64,000 bases of DNA from MED-G116 sp038147495 (GTDB taxonomy: Bacteria; Pseudomonadota; Alphaproteobacteria; Puniceispirillales; Puniceispirillaceae), in NCBI GenBank assembly GCA_038147495.1, contig JAYQTT010000011.1:25625-89624 (forward strand), given 5' to 3'. Under the pieces are notes generated by a model that was not told the DNA's origin, searched no databases, and saw nothing but the letters and a program-made list of their open reading frames with translations. Shown here one piece after another: positions 42,539 through 51,862 of the stretch. How positions within the stretch are numbered: the stretch's first letter is position 1; every line of letters starts with the position of its first letter. The position numbers and the translations under genes are program-made.

Positions 42539-43924
42539 CTATGTGCGCGCCGCCTGCATCTCGGGGCGCCATAATCCGCCGATCAATTGCCTTGAAATAT
42601 GCGTTGTCACCAACAACGACAACAACAGTCCGCTCAGAACACTGGTCGCGATACCAAACCAAACGCCAATCACACCAAAACCGAGCACATACACAAAGAT
42701 AAAGCTGAAAAACGCCACCCCAAATGACTGGCGATAGAGGCCAATCCACAATGACCAGACCGGCCTTTTCAGTGCCTGTAGAAATGAGTTTATTGCAAAC
42801 AACATCATATAGACCGGCAAGACAAATCCATCGACCCGCAGATAACTCACACCTATGCGGACAACTTCCGGATCATCGGTGAAAAGGCGCATCAAAAACG
42901 GCGCGGCAAAGAACAATGTCGGGCAAGCCACCGCCATGAAGATCAAGCCGAATTTCCAGCAGGTCAGCAGGGCCTCGCGCACACGCGGCAACTCCCCTGC
43001 CCCAAAATTCTGCGCTGCAATCGGCAACAACGCCCCAGTCAGGCCAAAAACGGGCAACAAGAACAGTTGCTCGACACGCAATGCCACCCCATAGGCAGCC
43101 ACCGCCGATGTGCCAAACTCCCGCAGAAAATACTGCACAATGAAACCAGAGGTCATCATCACCATCATCGTCATCGTTGTTGGCATCATCTGCCCGGTGA
43201 TGGCCCGTATCGCGACAATATCTGGGAACATCTCCGCCCTCTGCCATCCGTCAAGCAAGGATGTGCGGAACAATTGCCGCCCAACATAGAGCATGACAGC
43301 GGTCTGGCTGATCACTGTCGCAGCGGCTATGCCGTTAAACCCCATACCCCCAACAATTCCCGGAATTCCGAAAACCAAAAGCGGGTTCAGCACAATATTG
43401 GCAAAAAAGGCGCCGATCTGGGCACGCTGCATCGATATCGTATCACCCTGTGATTGCAACAATCCGTTCATGCCAAACGACAGGACGAAAGACGGGATAG
43501 CCAATATCAGCAACAGCAGATAGCGGATGCCCGCGTCCTGATGCGCCCCCTCGACTGATACAAGCTTGATCAGCATCGGACCCACCCAATGGGCCACAAC
43601 CATCAATACCAGCGAGATCAGCACGCCAAAACCTATGCCGCGCAGCGCATAATTGCGCGCACCCACTTGGTCCTTGCTACCAATGGCATTTCCAACAAGC
43701 GCGGTCATCGCCGCTGACAAGCCAAAACCAAAGGTGATAAAGATGAAAAATGCCTGAAATGACAGCGCCAATCCGGCCTGCGCCGCGGTACCGATCATCC
43801 CTGCAAAAAAGACATCGACCACATTGTAAAGCGTGGTGAACACCATACCGATTGCGGCAGGCACTGCGAGATGCCGAAAATGACCGACAAGGCTGCCGGT
43901 GGTCAGGTCACGAGTTCTGGTCAT
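42539..43924 (-). CDS. MATE family multidrug/metabolite efflux protein
   Basis: A 461-residue inner-membrane antiporter with twelve hydrophobic segments. The opening LVGHFRHLAVPAAIGMVFTT and VDVFFAGMIGTAAQAGLALS, and the second half-repeat GVALRVEQLFLLPVFGLTGA, are MATE features. It exports cationic compounds by H+ or Na+ exchange. It is transcribed convergently with the small secreted protein gene. The substrate is unknown. Confidence 0.93.
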   Translation of the reverse strand: MTRTRDLTTGSLVGHFRHLAVPAAIGMVFTTLYNVVDVFFAGMIGTAAQAGLALSFQAFFIFITFGFGLSAAMTALVGNAIGSKDQVGARNYALRGIGFGVLISLVLMVVAHWVGPMLIKLVSVEGAHQDAGIRYLLLLILAIPSFVLSFGMNGLLQSQGDTISMQRAQIGAFFANIVLNPLLVFGIPGIVGGMGFNGIAAATVISQTAVMLYVGRQLFRTSLLDGWQRAEMFPDIVAIRAITGQMMPTTMTMMVMMTSGFIVQYFLREFGTSAVAAYGVALRVEQLFLLPVFGLTGALLPIAAQNFGAGELPRVREALLTCWKFGLIFMAVACPTLFFAAPFLMRLFTDDPEVVRIGVSYLRVDGFVLPVYMMLFAINSFLQALKRPVWSLWIGLYRQSFGVAFFSFIFVYVLGFGVIGVWFGIATSVLSGLLLSLLVTTHISRQLIGGLWRPEMQAART

Positions 43925-43960
43925 TCAGGCGAGCGCCTTTGTTAAAATTAACAGGAAATT

Positions 43961-45175
43961 CTATTCGGCAGGAAGTCTGTCACGCCGATGCGCGTCAGAC
44001 TGAATGGGCAAGATCAAACCGGCAAACGCGACCAGCACGGCCACACCGCTCATTATCGCGAACAGGCTTTTCATCGGTGCTCCCGATTGCAAGATGGCAC
44101 CGCATATCGGCAAAACGCTGGCACCAATTGTCAAATTCAGCATGAATTTCACGCTCAGCGCCTTGGCCCGCCATTCATCCGGCACATAACGCGACAGGAT
44201 CGTGTCGGTGATCGGTATTTGCCCGAAAACAAAGCTCATCGCCACCAGCATCGCGAAGAAAAGCGCCAGATCGGTAAAGCGTGCCGCCAGAAAAATAAAG
44301 ACAATCTGGCCAAGTCCAATCGAAAACAGAACCCATTTCGGGGCAAACCGGTCAATCAGCCAGCCAACACCGATTTGTGTAAATGACGCGGTGGCATAGA
44401 CCAACGCCGCAAGCAAACCGGTAATCGCCACCGAGGTCGAGAGAGCCGTCATCGAAATTTCGAAATAGCGAGGCACGACAAAAGTCATTGCGCCAAAAAT
44501 GAAACCGCCGCTGGCCGTGGAGAGGAGCATCGCGCCAAGCGCCAGTTGCCAGTTTGGTGCAAGCCCCGTCGCTTCTTTCTTCTTTTTGGTGGATACGACA
44601 TCACCGTCATCACGAAGCGCGGCGACAAAGCTCACCCCATAGGCAATACAGAAAAGACCGGGCAGAATAAAGCACAGCCGCCAGTCGCCCATTGTCAGCA
44701 AAAGCCCGGTAATCAGCGGTGCAGCGGCGACCCCCATATTCCCAAAAACACCATTGATCCCGAGGCGAAACCCGATCTTCTTGTTGCTCCTGATCAGCAT
44801 CGCAATTCCTACCGGGTGGTAGATCGCGGCAAAGACGCCAATCACACCGATCGCCACAGCCAACTGCCAGACAGATTGGGTCAATCCGGCGATAATGGCC
44901 GCGCCACCAATGCCAAAATGATAGATCACCATCATCAACGATCGAGAATAGCGATCAGCCAGCTGCGCGGCTATCGGCGCCATACCGCCAAACAGAACAA
45001 ATCCCGCCACCCCATAGACGATGATCTGATCATAGCTCAGGCCAAAATGACGCCCGGCATCATAGGCAGCCTTGGCGAAAATCAGCATCATGAAATGATC
45101 AAGAAAATGGCTGATATTCAGATAGATATCTTTGATCTGCTTGGCCTTCACACCGGCCGTCAAGGAAAAGGACAT
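43961..45175 (-). CDS. Major facilitator superfamily transporter
   Basis: A 404-residue inner-membrane protein with twelve hydrophobic segments. The cytoplasmic MFS motif appears as AQLADRYSRSLMMVIYHFG and again near GWLIDRFAPKWVLFS. The open frame extends to TTG 45217, but ATG 45175 with GGGAA upstream is preferred. It follows the MATE gene in the same direction with 36 bp between, so it may be part of the same run. The substrate cannot be deduced. Confidence 0.88.
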   Translation of the reverse strand: MSFSLTAGVKAKQIKDIYLNISHFLDHFMMLIFAKAAYDAGRHFGLSYDQIIVYGVAGFVLFGGMAPIAAQLADRYSRSLMMVIYHFGIGGAAIIAGLTQSVWQLAVAIGVIGVFAAIYHPVGIAMLIRSNKKIGFRLGINGVFGNMGVAAAPLITGLLLTMGDWRLCFILPGLFCIAYGVSFVAALRDDGDVVSTKKKKEATGLAPNWQLALGAMLLSTASGGFIFGAMTFVVPRYFEISMTALSTSVAITGLLAALVYATASFTQIGVGWLIDRFAPKWVLFSIGLGQIVFIFLAARFTDLALFFAMLVAMSFVFGQIPITDTILSRYVPDEWRAKALSVKFMLNLTIGASVLPICGAILQSGAPMKSLFAIMSGVAVLVAFAGLILPIQSDAHRRDRLPAE

Positions 45176-45290
45176 TGTCTGTATTCCCATAAGGGTTGCG
45201 GCATAAGCCACTATCAATCCGATGATAGGCCTTTACCGGCGGTCGCACAATCCATCCCGACAACGGAAAAGCAACCATATGCGGCGGCCC

Positions 45291-46028
45291 TTACTTCATC
45301 GCAAAGCCTCGCTTTGCCAGAAAGGCCTTCATATGCGGGCGTGCCTCCTTGCCAAGAAGCCCGGTCATCTGCTCGCTCCAGCTCTGCGATTTCGGGTTGC
45401 CGGTCCGGGTTTTGTAATAAGTCCGCACAATCTCGTCATATTCGGCAATTTGCCCTGCTTCATCATCGGCACTATAGCTATTTTCCTTTAAAACAACCGA
45501 CAGCGGCAGGCGCGGCTTTGGCTCGGGGTCCTGTGCCGGATGGCCAATGCAAAGGCCAAACACCGGATAGACATGGTCCGGCAGGTCAAGTAACTCAGAC
45601 GCCTGTTCCGGATCGTTGCGAATGGCCCCGATATAACAGATGCCAAGCCCCGCAGACTCAGCCGCTATCACCACATTTTGCGCATAGAGCGCGGCATCGA
45701 CCGTGGCAATGATGAACTGCTCGGTAAAGCCCTCGGTCGGCGTTCCACCATGCATTTCACAGCACCGTATCGCCCGGCTCAGATCGGCACAGAAAACCAG
45801 AAATTCCGGCGCGGTCTCGATATAGGATTGGTTGTTCGCCAGCGCGGCAAATTTCTGGCGCTTGCCGGCATCGGTGACCCGCATGATGGTCACACCCTGC
45901 AAAAAGCTTGAACTGGCGGCGGCCTGCCCCGCAAGAACCAGCGATTTCAGCAATGCCTCATCAACCGGCTGGTCAGTAAATTTGCGGATGGAGCGATGCG
46001 CCATCAATAGATCGATCGTTGGTGTCAT
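45291..46028 (-). CDS. NfsA-like oxygen-insensitive nitroreductase
   Basis: A 245-residue FMN enzyme of the NfsA/FRase group. It has the opening TIDLLMAHRSIRKFTDQPVD, the AAASSSFLQGVTIMRV FMN-binding segment, GLGICYIGAIRNDPEQASEL and the end VFGLCIGHPAQDPEPKPRLP. The start ATG 46028 fits the family; the frame is open upstream without support. It reduces nitro compounds or quinones with NADPH. It is separated by 134 bp from the glycerophosphodiesterase gene upstream. Confidence 0.9.
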   Translation of the reverse strand: MTPTIDLLMAHRSIRKFTDQPVDEALLKSLVLAGQAAASSSFLQGVTIMRVTDAGKRQKFAALANNQSYIETAPEFLVFCADLSRAIRCCEMHGGTPTEGFTEQFIIATVDAALYAQNVVIAAESAGLGICYIGAIRNDPEQASELLDLPDHVYPVFGLCIGHPAQDPEPKPRLPLSVVLKENSYSADDEAGQIAEYDEIVRTYYKTRTGNPKSQSWSEQMTGLLGKEARPHMKAFLAKRGFAMK

Positions 46029-46162
46029 GACAAATCCCATAATACGGACTAACGAGTTCGCCGAGCATAAGTGACCCGCCCTGCCCACGCAATGGGTGGT
46101 ATTTGCCTCAAATATCGAATGGTATGGTTGCGGCGTCTTGCGGCGCTGATCTGCGCGTCCGT

Positions 46163-46894
46163 CTATCCATATTGCGCGGCGAACCTGTCCGGCCAATCGG
46201 TCATCGCCATATCAACGCCAAGCGCCTTGATCCGCTCAATATCGGCGGCGTCATTCACCGTATAGCAGCGCAGCGCAAGCCCGGCCGATTTGACCGCCCG
46301 TGCATCCGCCGCCGTCATCGTTGAATGGTCGAGATGCACGCCGTCAAGGCTCAGGCGCGCCGCCTGCTCCCGCCAGTCGTCCGGCAATGTCTCGGCAATC
46401 AGGGCCAGCGCAATATCGGGCATGATCGCCCGGATCGCGGCAAGGCATTCGGCATCAAAACTGCTGACCAGCGTATTTCGGGGATCAGCGCGGCGCAACG
46501 CGGCCTTCAGGGCGCGTGCATGGCGGGGATAATCATCATGATGGCATTTCATTTCCCAGTTGAACCCGATGCCCGTTTGCGCCTGCCATGCAAGCGCTTC
46601 GTCTATCGTTGGCACAGGCTGCCGGGCAAAGGCAGCATCACGCCAAATTCCCGCATCAAGACCTGCCAAGGCGGCCGTATCAAGGCTGCCTATTTCAGCA
46701 TCGCCGCTAACTGTCCGGCCAAGTGTGGCATCATGAAAAATGGCAAAATTATCATCTGCCAGAAGGCTTAGATCGGTCTCTATAGAGCGCGCCCCCGCCT
46801 TTGCCGCCTCGGCAAAAGCCAGCATGGTATTTTCCGGAAAACTGCCGCTGGCGCCGCGATGCGCCTCAATGAAATGATCGTCAAATCGTGGCAT
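46163..46894 (-). CDS. Glycerophosphodiester phosphodiesterase family protein
   Basis: A 243-residue enzyme of the GDPD (UgpQ-like) family that splits glycerophosphodiesters into glycerol 3-phosphate and an alcohol. Metal-site motifs are EAHRGASGSFPENTMLAF near the start, SIETDLSLLADDNFAIFHDA and the barrel segment FNWEMKCHHDD. No signal peptide is seen, so it is probably cytosolic. It fits the phosphorus-scavenging theme of the window, but no transporter for glycerophosphodiesters is near. Confidence 0.92.
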   Translation of the reverse strand: MPRFDDHFIEAHRGASGSFPENTMLAFAEAAKAGARSIETDLSLLADDNFAIFHDATLGRTVSGDAEIGSLDTAALAGLDAGIWRDAAFARQPVPTIDEALAWQAQTGIGFNWEMKCHHDDYPRHARALKAALRRADPRNTLVSSFDAECLAAIRAIMPDIALALIAETLPDDWREQAARLSLDGVHLDHSTMTAADARAVKSAGLALRCYTVNDAADIERIKALGVDMAMTDWPDRFAAQYG

Positions 46895-47037
46895 GCATCA
46901 CCTCTTAATTGAAATATTGGCGCAACAGCATAGGCATTGGCACGATTAAGCCGCCAATGTCCTGATTTGACAAGCAGAATGATTGGCCTGCCGCTGTTCA
47001 TGCTGTATTCTCGGACCATATTAGTTTCTACCCTCAT

Positions 47038-48240
47038 ATGGGGATGGTTTCAGTGACCAAATCAACATCCTCAGCGGTGCCATTTCATTCGCTTGGGCTC
47101 AGCCAGATCATCAGCTTTGGTCTGCTGTTTTATGTGTTTGCCCAGCTCAAAACGCCGCTTGCCCAGACCACCGGCGCCAGCGAGACGCAAATTCTGGCGG
47201 CGGTCACCGGCGCGCTCACCATACAGGCGCTGCTGGCACCGGTTATCGGCAGCTGGAGCGACCGCTATGGAGCCTTGCGGGTGATGACCGGCGGGTTTCT
47301 GCTTGGCGGCATCGGCATGGCGATGCTGCCATTGCATGACAGCCTGTTGTGGGTGTGGATGTGCATGCTACCGGTCGGGCTTGGTTTTGCCATGTCCAGC
47401 TATGAAGTCGCCTTTATCGCCGCGGTGCAGCTTGATGAGGCAAAGGCCCGCCGCAACATATCCTTCATCACCTTTTACGGCGGCGTTGCCAGTTCAGTCA
47501 CATGGCTTGCTGTGGCACCGTTGCTGGCCTATTTGGGATTTGCCCCAACCTGTTACATCATTGCGATCATGCTTGGCCTGACCGGATTGTGGGCGGCGGC
47601 CCTGTTTCGCAAATTTGGCGGCGGCGCCATCAGTAGCGGCAAGGTGCTGGCCCCTTTCAGATGGGCAGGGCTGACACGTCCGGAAAAGCTGGCCATCTTC
47701 ATGCTTGGATCAGGTGGATTGTTCGAATATCTGGCCTTTTCCTCGGCAAGCATGCTGTGGATTACATGGTTTCAGCTGAAATTTGGCGATCCGGCGCTGG
47801 CCGTCATGCTGGCCGCCCTCTATGGCCCGTTTCAGGTGGTAGGCCGGATGATTGAGATGTTTGCCGGGCATCGCTTTGATGCGCGCATCACAGGTATGAT
47901 CGCCTTCACTCTCGGGCCGGTCGCCATGTGGCTGGCACAAGGTGACAGCATCGCCACAGCGGTGCTTGCAATGATGCTCTTTGGCATGGGACACGGGGTT
48001 TTGACGGTGTCATACGGCTATGTGACGAACATGTATTTTCGCGCCGAAATCTATGGGCGGGCAAAGGGCTGGATCACAACACCACGCGCCCTCGGCATCG
48101 CCGTTGGCCCAACGATGGGCGGCCTTTTATTCGCCAAGGGGGCGGACGTCTTTTTCCCCACCATCATTGCTTTCATGCTGATAGCCGCGGTCACTTTTGC
48201 GGTGTTGTTTTTGGCCAAAACTCGGCCGGGCACCGTCTGA
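47038..48240 (+). CDS. Major facilitator superfamily transporter
   Basis: A 400-residue inner-membrane protein with twelve hydrophobic segments. The conserved loop after helix 2 reads GSWSDRYGALRVMTGGFLLG. ATG 47038 and ATG 47044 are both possible starts. It is divergent from the phosphodiesterase gene and convergent with the DUF4387 gene, with 13 bp between stops. The family resembles metabolite or drug exporters (MFS_1 type); the substrate is unknown. Confidence 0.88.
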   Translation: MGMVSVTKSTSSAVPFHSLGLSQIISFGLLFYVFAQLKTPLAQTTGASETQILAAVTGALTIQALLAPVIGSWSDRYGALRVMTGGFLLGGIGMAMLPLHDSLLWVWMCMLPVGLGFAMSSYEVAFIAAVQLDEAKARRNISFITFYGGVASSVTWLAVAPLLAYLGFAPTCYIIAIMLGLTGLWAAALFRKFGGGAISSGKVLAPFRWAGLTRPEKLAIFMLGSGGLFEYLAFSSASMLWITWFQLKFGDPALAVMLAALYGPFQVVGRMIEMFAGHRFDARITGMIAFTLGPVAMWLAQGDSIATAVLAMMLFGMGHGVLTVSYGYVTNMYFRAEIYGRAKGWITTPRALGIAVGPTMGGLLFAKGADVFFPTIIAFMLIAAVTFAVLFLAKTRPGTV

Positions 48241-48253
48241 CACCAGCGCCAGC

Positions 48254-48553
48254 TCAGATGTCCAATTCGGCAAACAGAACCGCCATTTGCGCACCATGCA
48301 TATCGCGGTCAAAACGACTGCCCTGAACCTCTTTGCGAACAAAACTGAATTTGATTACCGCCAGATCCTCAATATCAAAACGCCTTGTTGTTTGGGGGTC
48401 CGCTTTCACGAGCGTGCATATCCGTCCGGTATCCAGACGCGACACCACATCGTCAAACCGCCCTGCATCACCACAAAAGATATCGACTGTAACCCAGAAA
48501 GGCCCGGCATTCTTCGCTCTGATCTTCTCGACAATGTCACCCAGCTTTGCCAT
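48254..48553 (-). CDS. DUF4387 protein, partner of the AtuA-like protein
   Basis: A 99-residue protein of the DUF4387 family, with the opening KLGDIVEKIRAKNAGPFWVT, a DIFCGDAGRFDDVV segment and VIKFSFVRKEVQG. DUF4387 is usually encoded directly after an AtuA/DUF1446 gene, as here; the two overlap by 17 bp. It probably forms a complex with that protein. It is last in the tct operon. No biochemical function is established for it. Confidence 0.9.
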   Translation of the reverse strand: MAKLGDIVEKIRAKNAGPFWVTVDIFCGDAGRFDDVVSRLDTGRICTLVKADPQTTRRFDIEDLAVIKFSFVRKEVQGSRFDRDMHGAQMAVLFAELDI

Positions 48554-49910
48554 ATCCGACCTTATCAGTTTTCAGCTTAAACCCATCCATTGGATGATCC
48601 AGTTGCAGCACATGATTCATTGCAAATTCATAAAGAGCGCCCCGCTCTGAATGTGCTGGCGAATAGGGAAAGGCAAAGGTCGGCAGATCACCTTGCGAGT
48701 CCAGCGGATGATGCAAAAGAAACGGATTGATCAATCTTGCCAGATCGGTGGCTGTTTCCTGATCCGCTGCCGTGATGATCACCAGCACACCAATTTCGGT
48801 CGGCATGCCTTGGCGTGTTTCCAGCTCGCCAAGTGCCGAGTCAACACCAATCAAACGGAATTCCATCGTATAGTCATCCGTTGAAAGCCGCATGTTCCGG
48901 GCGATACGCTGATGAAGATACGCGGTGAGATCATCGACCCATTCTCTGACACGGGAGACATATTGCGCCTCACGAATGACAGCCAGCATGGTTGTCTGAT
49001 ACCCGGCAATGCGCGCCGCCTCGAGCTTCACATCATAGGTCTTCGCCGGCACCCATTGCGATCCGGTGACGCGGACCTGTCTGGCATCAAGCGCGTGATA
49101 GCGCGCCGCGGTTACATCAAGATGCCCACCCGGTTCATAGAGAATATATGGATCACTGTTCTCATAGAGCATATGCGCTGAAACGGAATGCGGGGTGCAG
49201 ACGGCATCTTCGGCCATTGGTTCAACAATGAAGCCGTCCTCATCAAAGGTGATCATCACCACACCGCTGGACGGCTTGGTTGTACAAAAGGCCCCGCATT
49301 CACCAATCTTTGCCCCGTGCCAGACGGCGCCGGCATGTTCCCCACGCAACAATGGCAGAGCCGCTATCGTTGCCGTGTCGGTGGTTCGTCCGGCCAGAAC
49401 AATGTCGGCACCGGTTGCCAGCGCTGCCTGAATATGCTCGGCGCCGGCAAGGGCCACGATATGATCACAGGCATGGATCGTTTCAGCGTCAATCACCGGC
49501 GCGGGCACCAACGGATTGACACGACCATCGGCGAGTGCTTTGGCGATGTCACTGGCAGGCATGTCGCTGTAAAGACGTGTGACCGTTATAGACTGGCCAA
49601 GTTCGGCGGCAAGTTCCAGGGTGATGTCAAACATCCAATCGACTGTTTCATGCGTACCGCATGTCCCGCAGGATCCGATCACCAGAGGCACTTGTGCCGC
49701 CTCGCGGGCAAGCATCAGTGATCGCCATTCATCGCGGCACACACTGCGCGCATATTTTGACGTACCTGTACCAAGATAGAATGGCCCACTGTCCGTGGAG
49801 CCCCCATCAATGCAGATGATATCGGGCGCGGCCGCAATGCCACGCGCAAGCGCCTGTTCATCAAAGCCAAGTCCCAGAACACCAGCCGGAACAAGAACCT
49901 TTGTCGGCAT
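48537..49910 (-). CDS. AtuA-like protein (acyclic terpene utilisation family, DUF1446)
   Basis: A 457-residue protein of the AtuA/DUF1446 family. Visible landmarks are DIICIDGGSTDSGPFYLGTG near residue 35, VIGSCGTCGTHETVDW and ADIVLAGRTTDTATIAALP in the core, and FAFPYSPAHSERGALYEFAM at the end. AtuA is named for acyclic terpene utilisation, but most members have no proven activity. The start ATG 49910 overlaps the tctA stop (TGATG), which ties it to the transporter. The imported carboxylate is probably its substrate or a precursor of it. Confidence 0.88.
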   Translation of the reverse strand: MPTKVLVPAGVLGLGFDEQALARGIAAAPDIICIDGGSTDSGPFYLGTGTSKYARSVCRDEWRSLMLAREAAQVPLVIGSCGTCGTHETVDWMFDITLELAAELGQSITVTRLYSDMPASDIAKALADGRVNPLVPAPVIDAETIHACDHIVALAGAEHIQAALATGADIVLAGRTTDTATIAALPLLRGEHAGAVWHGAKIGECGAFCTTKPSSGVVMITFDEDGFIVEPMAEDAVCTPHSVSAHMLYENSDPYILYEPGGHLDVTAARYHALDARQVRVTGSQWVPAKTYDVKLEAARIAGYQTTMLAVIREAQYVSRVREWVDDLTAYLHQRIARNMRLSTDDYTMEFRLIGVDSALGELETRQGMPTEIGVLVIITAADQETATDLARLINPFLLHHPLDSQGDLPTFAFPYSPAHSERGALYEFAMNHVLQLDHPMDGFKLKTDKVGYGKAG

Positions 49911-51421
49911 CAGGCTTTGTCCTGATGCGCTTTCGGCGCCTTGAGATGCGAGCGCAAAAACAGCGGTGCAATGAAACCGATGACGGCCGCAACCCACAAC
50001 CCGATGGCGATTGGCGAATTGAACAAATAGGTCCAGTCACCGTCTGAGAGAACCATCGCACGCCGCAGGCTGACCTCCATGTGACCACCAAGAAGGATGC
50101 CAAGGATTACCGGAACCGCCGGAATTGATAATTTGCGCAAAACATAGCCAAGAACGCCAAAGCCAATCATCAACAACAAATCGAAATAGCTACCCGAGAG
50201 TGAATAGATGCCGACAAATGAGATCATTGTGACGCCGGGCAATAATATCGCTGCGGGCACCTGCAGGATTCGACTGAACAGTTTCACCAACGGCACATTC
50301 AAAATGAGCAGGACAAAATTGGCAATCAGCAATGACGCGATGAGGCCCCAAACCACTTCTGGACGCTCGGTGAACAACAGCGGGCCGGGCGTGATATTAA
50401 GTGTCATCAACAAAGCCAACAAAACCGCTGTGGTGCCTGACCCCGGCACACCAAGGGTAAGCATAGGCACCAATGCACCGCCCGCCGCGGCGTTATTACC
50501 AGCTTCCGGAGCGGCGATCCCGCGCGGGTCGCCCTTGCCAAAACCAGACTTGTCGCGCGCCGAAGATTTTTCCATCATATAGGCAAGAAAGCTGCCGAGC
50601 GAAGCCCCCGCACCGGGAAGCAAGCCGGCGATAAAGCCAATCAATGTCGCACGGAGCATGGTCAACCGTGTCGCCAGAATATCCTTGATCGGGATGCGGA
50701 TTTTTTCCAACGTGACACCGATTGCCGAGTCACGTCCATGGCTTTCGATGAACACGAACACCTCTGCCACAGCAAAAAGCCCGACAATCGCGACAAGGAA
50801 ATCAATGCCGTCAAACAGGTGTAAACTGCCACCGGTAAAGCGGGTCATGCCGGTCGAACTGTCGACACCAATCATCGCAATTCCAAGCCCAAGACAGACT
50901 GCAATCGCCGCCTTCGCCTGATTGGCTGAACCAATGCCGCCAAGCGTGCAAAAGGCCAGCAGATAAAGCGCAAAATACTCGGCAGGACCAAACATAAACG
51001 CAACCCGCGCAAGCACAGGTGCCAAAAGCATCAACCCAATCGTCGCCAACAAGGCGCCAACAAAGGATGCAACGCCAGACAGCACCAGCGCATCGCCTGC
51101 CCGGCCCTGTTTTGCCATCGGGTAGCCGTCCAGCGTTGTCATCATCGCCGGTTCGTCACCCGGGATATTCAACAGGATTGAGGATATTCTTCCGCCATAC
51201 ATGGCGCCGTAATAAACGCTTGTCATCAAGACCAGGGCTTGCGTTGCGTCAAGCCCAAAGGAAAAAGACAGCGGGATCAAAATCGCCACGCCGTTTGACG
51301 GACCAAGTCCCGGAAGCGCGCCAATCATTGTTCCAAGCACACATCCCGCAAGCGCAAGGGCAAGCGTTGTTGGGGTCAGCGCCACGGAAAAACCTAGAGC
51401 AAGATTTGCCAGAAGATCCAT
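49910..51421 (-). CDS. tctA: TctA, tripartite tricarboxylate transporter large subunit
   Basis: A 503-residue inner-membrane protein with about twelve hydrophobic segments. The TctA hallmark GALPGLGPSNGVAILIPLSF lies near the N-terminus, followed by MTSVYYGAMYGGRISSILLN and the second half-repeat GLLPGAGASLGSFLAYMMEK. It is the transport channel for a carboxylate bound by TctC. It lies three bases after tctB and overlaps the AtuA-like gene by one base. Confidence 0.95.
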   Translation of the reverse strand: MDLLANLALGFSVALTPTTLALALAGCVLGTMIGALPGLGPSNGVAILIPLSFSFGLDATQALVLMTSVYYGAMYGGRISSILLNIPGDEPAMMTTLDGYPMAKQGRAGDALVLSGVASFVGALLATIGLMLLAPVLARVAFMFGPAEYFALYLLAFCTLGGIGSANQAKAAIAVCLGLGIAMIGVDSSTGMTRFTGGSLHLFDGIDFLVAIVGLFAVAEVFVFIESHGRDSAIGVTLEKIRIPIKDILATRLTMLRATLIGFIAGLLPGAGASLGSFLAYMMEKSSARDKSGFGKGDPRGIAAPEAGNNAAAGGALVPMLTLGVPGSGTTAVLLALLMTLNITPGPLLFTERPEVVWGLIASLLIANFVLLILNVPLVKLFSRILQVPAAILLPGVTMISFVGIYSLSGSYFDLLLMIGFGVLGYVLRKLSIPAVPVILGILLGGHMEVSLRRAMVLSDGDWTYLFNSPIAIGLWVAAVIGFIAPLFLRSHLKAPKAHQDKA

Positions 51422-51424
51422 GCG

Positions 51425-51862
51425 CTATCCCATCAACCAACGAGGCAGGGGAAACAGGCTAAGCCCCAAACCATATTTGAAAATGATAAACAGGCCAAAC
51501 GACAGACAAATGCCTGTCAGAGTTGCCGCCCTGAGGGTTGGCCTGATCTGATAGGAGATTGCGCCAGCCGCAATCGCGGTGGGAAGCAGAAAGCCCAACG
51601 GCTTTAGCCCATACGCATATAATACCAGCACCAGCACAGCAATCAGCAGTCGGCCAAAGGTTGCCAGAGACGGCCAATCCGGCTCTGCATCAGGGCGCAG
51701 GACCATGACACAGCCAGAGATGAAAGCCACGCTGGCAATCAACATTGGAAATGCCTTCGGGCCAAGCGGGTCCGCAAAAAACGGCATTTCAAGCTGACTA
51801 GCGCCCGCAAAAAATGCGAGCGCTAGCACAGATACGATAAGTCCGGTTATTCGGTCGGACAT
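51425..51862 (-). CDS. tctB: TctB, tripartite tricarboxylate transporter small subunit
   Basis: A 145-residue inner-membrane protein with four hydrophobic segments, of usual TctB length. The family is weakly conserved; the opening DRITGLIVSVLALAFFAGAS and the GPKAFPMLIASVAFISGCVM segment fit. Its start shares one base with the tctC stop (TAATG). It supports TctA in the membrane. Confidence 0.92.
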   Translation of the reverse strand: MSDRITGLIVSVLALAFFAGASQLEMPFFADPLGPKAFPMLIASVAFISGCVMVLRPDAEPDWPSLATFGRLLIAVLVLVLYAYGLKPLGFLLPTAIAAGAISYQIRPTLRAATLTGICLSFGLFIIFKYGLGLSLFPLPRWLMG